Made by a program: the position numbers and the translations under genes
Notes under the pieces: generated by a model
Databases searched by the model: none
Told to the model about the DNA's origin: nothing
Seen by the model: the letters and a program-made list of their open reading frames with translations, nothing else
Shown here: positions 23,148 through 28,641 of the stretch, piece by piece
Position numbering within the stretch: position 1 is the first letter of the stretch
Layout: every line of letters begins with the position of its first letter
NCBI GenBank assembly: GCA_964546955.1
Contig: CAZJLP010000065.1
Span: forward strand, 1-28,641
Source: CAZJLP01 sp964546955
GTDB lineage: Bacteria > Verrucomicrobiota > Verrucomicrobiia > Opitutales > Opitutaceae
Direction: 5' to 3'
Length of the DNA stretch: 28,641 nt

Positions 23148-25457
23148 ATGCAACTTCCCCGCTTTTGGCGAGGGCTCGTCCTCGCTGTCTCCTGCGCCGG
23201 TGTCTCCACCGGCTTGGCCCAATCCACCACACCTCCTCCCGCCATACCTCCTTCGTCCGCGACCGCCGACGAGGTCGTGCGCCTCCCTCAGTTTAGCGTC
23301 GCGGCCGAACGTAGCGACGCCTATCGCGCCGTCGATACGATGTCGCTCGCCCGCATCCGTGGCGCCATCATCGAGACTCCGCTCTCGATCAACGTGATCA
23401 CCCGCGAGCTGATCGAAGACCTCGGCGCCAACAGCGCCTACGACGCCACGCGCTACTTCGCCGGCATCAGCAACGGGCGCGGGTCCGGCACGGCCGGCGG
23501 CATCAACGATCGGCAGAACTTTCGAGGCTTCGAGAGCCAAACCCGCACGGTCGACAATTTCTCAAGCACGTTCCTCCCGGGCACCTCGACTTCGATCGAT
23601 ACCTTCGAGCCCGAGTTTATCGAACGCGTCGAGGTCGTCCTTGGCCCGAACGCCATTCTTTCGCCGACCGGCACTCCCGGCGGCTCGATCAACATCATTT
23701 CGAAATCGCCGCGCTTCACTCAGGAAAATTCGATCAAGGTAATCCTGGGAAACTACAACGCACAAAAGGTGGCCATAGATTCCACGGGACCCCTACCCTT
23801 CTTCGGCGGTAAGCGCCTGGCCTATCGCGTGATCGCGACCGGCCAGGACACGGAAACTTACATTCCCGGCAGCTGGCGCAAGTACGACATCGCGGCGGAG
23901 CTGACCTACAAGCTCAACGAGACCTCCGAAATTACCTTCAAGTATTTCGGCGTCGACTACGCGGCCTACGAAAATGCCTCCGCCCCCAACGATAATGGCT
24001 GGCTGGTTTACGATCCCGCCACGATCGGCGGTATGACGCTCGCGGACACGCCCACCACGCCTGGGGTGACGTACAATGGCCGCAACGGGGTGAACACGAA
24101 TAGCATCACGACGGAGCGGACTAATCAGGCGCAGCTGCTCTACACCGGTACGCTTTTTGACAAAGTGAGCGTTCGTTTCGGTGGGCAGTTTCTTTCGCAC
24201 AATAACGTCGGCGATAGTGCTTTTCCCGCGACGTCCACCACCTCGACCTTCGATCCGGCGACCGGACAGGTCATCGGCGTGCCGGCATTTAACCCGACCG
24301 CCGTGCCGGTCACTTGGCGCTACAACAAGAGCATCGGCCTCAGCTACCAGGTCCAGAACGATTACGCGGCCAACTTCAAATTCGGCCCCGTCACGCTCCA
24401 GCCGGTAGCGGGCTGGTTTATTCACTACGTGCACAACCCGATCGGACGCACCGGGCAATTCGTGATGACCCCGACCAATCTCCTGGCCGGCGATTTCCGC
24501 GACCCGCGGCCGGACATCAACTCCTTCACCTTCGCCAATCGCGGACGTTCTAATGCCCGCCAGAAACAAGCTTACGTTCTGACAAAAGCGGGTTTTCTGC
24601 AGGATAGGATATTCGTGGTCGGCGGCGTGACCCGAACCTGGGTTTCGACCCAGACTTACAGTTACAACCCGAACACGCTTGTACAGGTCAGCGGCTCGGA
24701 GCTGAGCGGTCATCGCGACAACTACCTCGGCAGTTTACTCGTCAAACCGCTGCATAACATTGCCGTTTATTACACCTATTCCACCAACGCCTCATTGGTG
24801 AGTTTCAACCCCGGGGTAGGTGTCAGTCGCCCGCTTTGGTCCCAGGGTCGCCAGCACGAATTCGGGGTGAAGACCGAATTCTACAACCAACGGCTGTCGT
24901 TCAGCGCCGCGCATTTCCAGATGGCACAAACGAACGTGACGAGTCCCAACCCGCTGGCGAACATCGATCCGGTCAACAACCCCGGCAACATTCTGACCGA
25001 CAACACAAGTCGCGGCATGGAGTTCAACGCGAATGGGGGTGTCACAAAGAATCTGTCCGTCATCGCGAGCTACACGCTGATGAAATACCGCGACGCGTTC
25101 GGTCGGAAGGTCCGCAACGTGCCGGACGAATTCGCCAATCTGATGGCGAATTACAAAATCACCGACGGCACACTTAAGAACCTGAACGTCTTCGGCACGG
25201 TGTCGTACAATGGCAAGACCGCGGGCGAATCGCAGACAGGCTTTACCCCCCTGGGCGTCACACAGCAGGTCGGCTTCTACGTGGCGGCTTGGACCGCGTT
25301 CAATGCGGGCGCAGGGTACGTCTGGGGCGACTGGCGCTTCAATTTGAATGTCGACAATGTCTTCAATCAGAAATTCGGCTGGCAACCCGCCAGCCGGTTG
25401 ACCGTCAGCCCGTATCCCGGGACGACAGTGCGGTTGACGACAGTGTATCGGTTTTAG
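23148..25457 (+). CDS. TonB-dependent outer membrane receptor
   Basis: A 769-residue outer membrane transporter. A signal peptide (MQLPRFWRGLVLAVSCAG, cleavage near residue 24) precedes a Pro-rich linker. DEVVRLPQFSVAAERS (about residues 41-56) begins the plug region, which continues with ETPLSINVITRELIEDLGA, IERVEVVLGPNAILSPTGTPGGSINIISK and so on. The beta-barrel fills the remainder and ends in TTVYRF with a C-terminal Phe. The plug pattern resembles siderophore-type receptors more than the first receptor in this window, but the ligand is unknown. No TonB, ExbB or ExbD gene is nearby. A hairpin 10 bases after the stop may terminate the transcript. Confidence 0.93.
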   Translation: MQLPRFWRGLVLAVSCAGVSTGLAQSTTPPPAIPPSSATADEVVRLPQFSVAAERSDAYRAVDTMSLARIRGAIIETPLSINVITRELIEDLGANSAYDATRYFAGISNGRGSGTAGGINDRQNFRGFESQTRTVDNFSSTFLPGTSTSIDTFEPEFIERVEVVLGPNAILSPTGTPGGSINIISKSPRFTQENSIKVILGNYNAQKVAIDSTGPLPFFGGKRLAYRVIATGQDTETYIPGSWRKYDIAAELTYKLNETSEITFKYFGVDYAAYENASAPNDNGWLVYDPATIGGMTLADTPTTPGVTYNGRNGVNTNSITTERTNQAQLLYTGTLFDKVSVRFGGQFLSHNNVGDSAFPATSTTSTFDPATGQVIGVPAFNPTAVPVTWRYNKSIGLSYQVQNDYAANFKFGPVTLQPVAGWFIHYVHNPIGRTGQFVMTPTNLLAGDFRDPRPDINSFTFANRGRSNARQKQAYVLTKAGFLQDRIFVVGGVTRTWVSTQTYSYNPNTLVQVSGSELSGHRDNYLGSLLVKPLHNIAVYYTYSTNASLVSFNPGVGVSRPLWSQGRQHEFGVKTEFYNQRLSFSAAHFQMAQTNVTSPNPLANIDPVNNPGNILTDNTSRGMEFNANGGVTKNLSVIASYTLMKYRDAFGRKVRNVPDEFANLMANYKITDGTLKNLNVFGTVSYNGKTAGESQTGFTPLGVTQQVGFYVAAWTAFNAGAGYVWGDWRFNLNVDNVFNQKFGWQPASRLTVSPYPGTTVRLTTVYRF

Positions 25458-25466
25458 CAGTTACGG

Positions 25467-25504
25467 GGGAGTAGGAGAACCCTCCTCATCGTTCTCCTAC
25501 TCCC
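25467..25504 (+). terminator. Long perfect hairpin, possible terminator of the receptor gene
   Basis: A perfect 14-bp stem (25467-25480 with 25491-25504) encloses a 10-base loop, 9 bases after the receptor stop codon. No T-run follows, so rho-independent function is uncertain. The same GAGTAGGAGAAC motif reappears near 25720. Confidence 0.4.
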
Positions 25505-25692
25505 ACTCATTCTCGTTCCCCGCGTCGCAGCGCAACGGAGGAACCAAGGTATAGACACGTGACGTAAGGGCGGCCCTCGATGACACTCGAGTTTTGGTTA
25601 GCCAAGGGCGGCCCCGTGCCTTCAGAACGTATCGCGACGCGGCACCTACGATCAATCAGTTCACATCGATTGCTCCCCCCTGTCGTCCCCGC

Positions 25693-25737
25693 GCTGTTGG
25701 GAGCGAGAACGAGTAGGAGTAAGAGTAGGAGAACGAT
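25693..25737 (+). repeat. GAGTAGGAG-type repeat, inverted partner
   Basis: The stretch reads as degenerate tandem units (GAACGAGTAGGAG, TAAGAGTAGGAG, AACGATT). It matches the reverse complement of about 25488-25519, so the two flank the intergenic segment as inverted copies. Confidence 0.6.
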
Positions 25738-25739
25738 TC

Positions 25740-25768
25740 GGTTTCCGGACGCGCCGCGTCCAGAAACC
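25740..25768 (-). terminator. Hairpin at the end of gltD
   Basis: A 13-bp stem with one mismatch (25740-25752 with 25756-25768) and a 3-base loop overlaps the first base of the gltD stop triplet. On the minus strand it is followed by GAATCGTTCTCC without a T-run, so termination is likely but not certain. Confidence 0.4.
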
Positions 25769-27252
25769 TACGGCAGGTCCGTGTAGCCCATCAAATACCG
25801 GTCGCACTCGCGGGCCGCACCGCGGCCTTCGTTGATCGCCCAGACCACGAGGCTCTGACCGCGGCGGCAGTCGCCGGCGGCAAAGACACCCTTGAGGCTG
25901 GTCGTGTACTTTTCGTGCTCGGCTTTGATGTTGGTGCGGGCATCGCGCTCCACTTTGAGCTCGTCCAGCAAGGCTTGCTCCGGCCCGAGGAACCCCATGG
26001 CAAGCAGGACCAGCTGCGCGGGGCGCGTCTGTTCCGTGCCGGGAACCTCCTGCGGGATGAACTGACCTTTGTCGTTCCGCTCCCACTTGATCTGCACGGT
26101 CACGAGCTGCTTCACGTTGCCGTTTTCGTCGCCGATGAACTTCTTGACCGTCGTGAGATAGATCCGCGGGTCGGCGCCAAATTTCGCGGCCGCTTCCTCT
26201 TGCCCGTAGTCCATACGGTAGGTCTTCGGCCACTCGGGCCAGGGATTGTCAGCGGTGCGCTCCAACGGAGGCTTCGGCAAAATCTCGATCTGCAGGATGC
26301 TCTTGCAGCCCTGGCGAACCGACGAGCCGACGCAGTCGGTGCCAGTATCCCCGCCGCCGATGACCACCACGTCTTTGCCCGCGGCCGAGATCGGCGCGCT
26401 CTGCGGTTTGCCGTTCAAGACCGCCTTGGTGTTGGCAGTAAGGTACTCCATCGCGAAATGGACGCCCTTTAGGCTGCGGCCTTCGATGGGCAGATCGCGC
26501 GGCTTCGTGGCGCCGGTGCAAATGACCGTGGCGTCGAACTCTTTCAGGAAAATCTGCGGTTCAACGTTGTCGCCGACGTTCGCATTGCAGAGGAATTTGA
26601 CGCCTTCCTGCTCCATGACCTGGATGCGGCGGAGCACGATTTCCTTCTTATCGAGCTTCATGTTCGGGATGCCGTACATGAGCAGACCGCCCGGGCGATC
26701 CTCTCGCTCATACACGGTCACATGATGGCCGGCGGCGTTGAGCTGGGCGGCGGCCGAGAGACCTGCCGGACCGGAGCCGATCACGGCGACTTTTTTTCCC
26801 GTTCGCGTTTTGGGCGCGTGCGGAATGACCCAGCCTTCCTCCCAGCCTTTTTCGATGATCGCGTATTCCAGGCTCTTGATCGTGACCGGCGGCTCATTGA
26901 TCCCGAGGACGCAGGATCCCTCGCAGGGAGCGGGGCACACGCGGCCCGTGAACTCCGGGAAGTTGTTCGTCTTGTGCAGGCGGTCCAGCGCCTCGCGCCA
27001 GAGGCCGCGGTAGACAAGGTCGTTCCACTCCGGGATGAGGTTATGGATCGGGCAGCCCGACGCCATGCCGCTGATGAGCTTGCCGGTGTGGCAGAACGGA
27101 ACGCCGCAATCCATGCACCGTGCGCCCTGCGTGCGGAGCTTCTTCTCCTCCATGTGGTGATGGAATTCTTTCCAGTCTTTCACCCGCTCCAGCGGCGGAC
27201 GATCGACTGGCAATTCGCGCAGGTACTCAATAAATCCAGTTGGTTTACCCAT
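25768..27252 (-). CDS. gltD: Glutamate synthase small (beta) subunit
   Basis: A 494-residue cytoplasmic flavoprotein that oxidises NADPH and passes electrons to the large subunit for making glutamate from glutamine and 2-oxoglutarate. The N-terminal iron-sulfur region has C46, C49 and C54 (CMDCGVPFC), then CPIHNLIPEWND and CPAPCEGSC. The FAD-binding motif VAVIGSGPAGLSAAAQL starts near residue 151, and the NADPH-binding motif VVVIGGGDTGTDC follows near residue 295. The C-terminal GVFAAGDCRRGQSLVVWAI block completes the FAD site. Length and motifs match the family fully. It is the second gene of the gltBD operon, 132 bases after gltB, with a repeat element in the gap. Confidence 0.97.
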   Translation of the reverse strand: MGKPTGFIEYLRELPVDRPPLERVKDWKEFHHHMEEKKLRTQGARCMDCGVPFCHTGKLISGMASGCPIHNLIPEWNDLVYRGLWREALDRLHKTNNFPEFTGRVCPAPCEGSCVLGINEPPVTIKSLEYAIIEKGWEEGWVIPHAPKTRTGKKVAVIGSGPAGLSAAAQLNAAGHHVTVYEREDRPGGLLMYGIPNMKLDKKEIVLRRIQVMEQEGVKFLCNANVGDNVEPQIFLKEFDATVICTGATKPRDLPIEGRSLKGVHFAMEYLTANTKAVLNGKPQSAPISAAGKDVVVIGGGDTGTDCVGSSVRQGCKSILQIEILPKPPLERTADNPWPEWPKTYRMDYGQEEAAAKFGADPRIYLTTVKKFIGDENGNVKQLVTVQIKWERNDKGQFIPQEVPGTEQTRPAQLVLLAMGFLGPEQALLDELKVERDARTNIKAEHEKYTTSLKGVFAAGDCRRGQSLVVWAINEGRGAARECDRYLMGYTDLP

Positions 27253-27282
27253 GGTGGTAGGTGAGCTTGGAGAAAGGAAAGG

Positions 27283-27366
27283 AAACCACTAATTCGCACT
27301 CATTGTCACTAATGTCCGGAGTTCCGAACTTCAGGGATTAGTGCGAATTAGCGTTCATTAGTGGTT
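27283..27366. repeat. CACTAATT-type inverted repeat between gltB and gltD
   Basis: Perfect 10-base ends (27284-27293 and 27357-27366) are inverted copies. Inside are further ATTAGTG and AATTCGCAC pieces in both orientations, so the whole 83-base element can fold back on itself with some mismatches. It lies within the gltBD operon. Confidence 0.75.
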
Positions 27367-27384
27367 GGTTCGTCTGGTTTGGGC

Positions 27385-28641
27385 TTAATTGCCGCCGACA
27401 CGCGACAGGTCGCGCGCGTTTTCTTCGAAGGCGGCCATGATGGCTTCGTCGCCGGTCAAGCCCTGATCGTGGGTGCGCTTGATGCACGCGAGCATGCGCT
27501 TGTAATCCTTGGGCATGATCTTGACGAACTTCGGAACGAAGGCGTTCCAGTTGTCGAGGACCTGCTTGGCCCGGGCGCTCTTGGTATAGGTCAGGTGGTT
27601 TTCGATCAGCTCTCGGACCTCGGCGATTTCCGCCGTGTCTTCGAGCTTCTCGATGCCGACCATCTGGCCGTTGACGCGCGTCGGGAAGTCGCCGCGCTCG
27701 TCGAGGACATAGGCTACGCCGCCGGACATGCCGGCGCCAAAGTTGCGTCCCGTCGCCCCCAGCACGATCACGCGTCCGCCCGTCATGTATTCGCAGCCGT
27801 GGTCGCCCACGGCTTCGACAACGGCTTTCACCCCGGAGTTGCGCACGGCGAAGCGTTCGCCCGCCATGCCGCAGATGTAGATTTCGCCGCCCGTCGCACC
27901 ATAGAGTGCAACGTTGCCGACGATGATGTTCTCGGACGGCGTGAAGGTCGATCCGCTCGGGGGGAAGACGGCGATCTTTCCACCGGAGAGGCCCTTGCCC
28001 ACATAGTCGTTGGCGTCGCCTTCGAGCAGGAACGTCATGCCTTTGGGCATGAACGCCCCAAAGCTTTGCCCGGCCGAGCCCTTGAAGTGAACGCGGATGG
28101 TATCCTCAGGCAAGCCGGCCGCTCCCCACTTCTTCGTGACTTCAGAGCCGGTGATCGTGCCGACCACGCGGTTGACGTTGCGAATCGGAATTTCGGCAAC
28201 GACCTTCTCCTTCTTCTCGATCGCGGGTTTGCAGAGATCGAGGAGGGTCGTGAGGTCGAGCGACTTGTCCAGGCCGTGGTCCTGGGTCTGCTGGCAATAG
28301 GTGCCGACTTCCGGACCGACGTCGGGCGAGTAGAGAATATTGCTGAAGTCGAGGCCCTTGGCTTTCCAGTGTTCGACTGCCTTCTTGGCTTCGAGGCGTT
28401 CGACGTGGCCGACCATTTCCTGAATGGTGCGGAAACCGAGTTGGGCCATGATCTCGCGGGCTTCCTGCGCGATGAAGCGCATGAAGTTTACAACGTGCTC
28501 GGGCTTGCCGGTGTACTTGGCCCGCAAACGCGGATCCTGCGTCGCGACACCCGCGGGGCAGGTGTTGAGATGGCAGACACGCATCATGATGCAGCCGGTG
28601 GCAACGAGCGGAGCGGTCGCGAAACCGAACTCCTCGGCGCC
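27385..28641 (-). CDS. gltB: Glutamate synthase large (alpha) subunit, C-terminal part
   Basis: The reading frame is open to the window edge, so 418 residues of the C-terminal end of a protein usually near 1500 residues are seen. It begins GAEEFGFATAPLVATGCIMMRVCHLNTCP, written here only in part as GCIMMRVCHLNTCP; its cysteines belong to the 3Fe-4S cluster next to the FMN/synthase domain. The rest is the GXGXG beta-helix domain (GKGLSGGKIAVFPP, GNVALYGATGGEIYICG, GRNFGAGMSGGVAYVLDE). The enzyme takes ammonia released from glutamine to 2-oxoglutarate. gltD follows downstream on the same strand, so the two are expected to be one transcript. Confidence 0.97.
   Translation of the reverse strand, partial: GAEEFGFATAPLVATGCIMMRVCHLNTCPAGVATQDPRLRAKYTGKPEHVVNFMRFIAQEAREIMAQLGFRTIQEMVGHVERLEAKKAVEHWKAKGLDFSNILYSPDVGPEVGTYCQQTQDHGLDKSLDLTTLLDLCKPAIEKKEKVVAEIPIRNVNRVVGTITGSEVTKKWGAAGLPEDTIRVHFKGSAGQSFGAFMPKGMTFLLEGDANDYVGKGLSGGKIAVFPPSGSTFTPSENIIVGNVALYGATGGEIYICGMAGERFAVRNSGVKAVVEAVGDHGCEYMTGGRVIVLGATGRNFGAGMSGGVAYVLDERGDFPTRVNGQMVGIEKLEDTAEIAEVRELIENHLTYTKSARAKQVLDNWNAFVPKFVKIMPKDYKRMLACIKRTHDQGLTGDEAIMAAFEENARDLSRVGGN

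Larger units (their letters stand above)
25458..25767. other. Intergenic region with GAGTAGGAG-type repeats
   Basis: These 310 bases lie between two convergent genes. They hold a hairpin (25467-25504), a related inverted copy (25693-25737) and a second hairpin at the end of gltD. The central part (25505-25692) shows no gene. Confidence 0.6.

Overview
The window looks like a piece of a GC-rich, Gram-negative, polysaccharide-degrading chromosome, most likely from the Verrucomicrobiota (Opitutaceae-like). This is inferred from two large TonB-dependent receptors with the alanine/proline-rich leaders usual in that family, secreted PL6 and GH95-like enzymes, an agarase-like glycosidase, a Gly-rich C-terminal membrane tail on a secreted NHL-repeat protein, weak Shine-Dalgarno sites, and many palindromic intergenic repeats. 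No rRNA, intact tRNA, CRISPR array, integrase or transposase gene was seen.

Layout. 1-2019 is the 3' part of a large secreted beta-helix/Ig/NHL protein. 2020-2660 is non-coding and holds two repeat elements and a promoter for a small conserved hypothetical gene (2661-3077). A TonB-dependent receptor lies on the minus strand (3257-5953), with its own terminator. Divergent from it is an xdhC-mocA type pair (6314-8033) for molybdenum-enzyme maturation. Minus-strand genes follow for an agarase-like GH-A protein (8204-9556) and a flavin reductase (9868-10488), then a plus-strand HDOD protein with a secreted hypothetical (10663-12261).

12629-19742 is the most distinctive block: a divergent GH95-like enzyme, a compact PL6 lyase-like protein and a large multidomain PL6 lyase, ending in a strong terminator. 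It reads as a secreted system for breaking down an acidic, uronate- and possibly fucose- or galactose-containing polysaccharide. 20033-21890 carries single housekeeping or accessory genes (GtrA-like, DUF1697, cupin), followed by a decayed VOC/glyoxalase remnant. A secreted hypothetical (minus) and a second TonB-dependent receptor (plus) diverge from a 363-bp region with two dyads. The right end is the gltBD glutamate synthase operon (minus strand, gltB cut by the window edge).

The strongest unexplained signal lies between genes. At least six different repeat or palindrome types occur there: three copies of an about 87-bp near-perfect palindrome, two inverted copies of a GC-rich element, two direct copies of another, and single or paired copies of three more. 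Together they suggest a genome heavily loaded with non-autonomous palindromic elements. Altered catalytic positions in the GH95-like and agarase-like enzymes, and a structured leader before the large PL6 gene, are the other points worth a second look.
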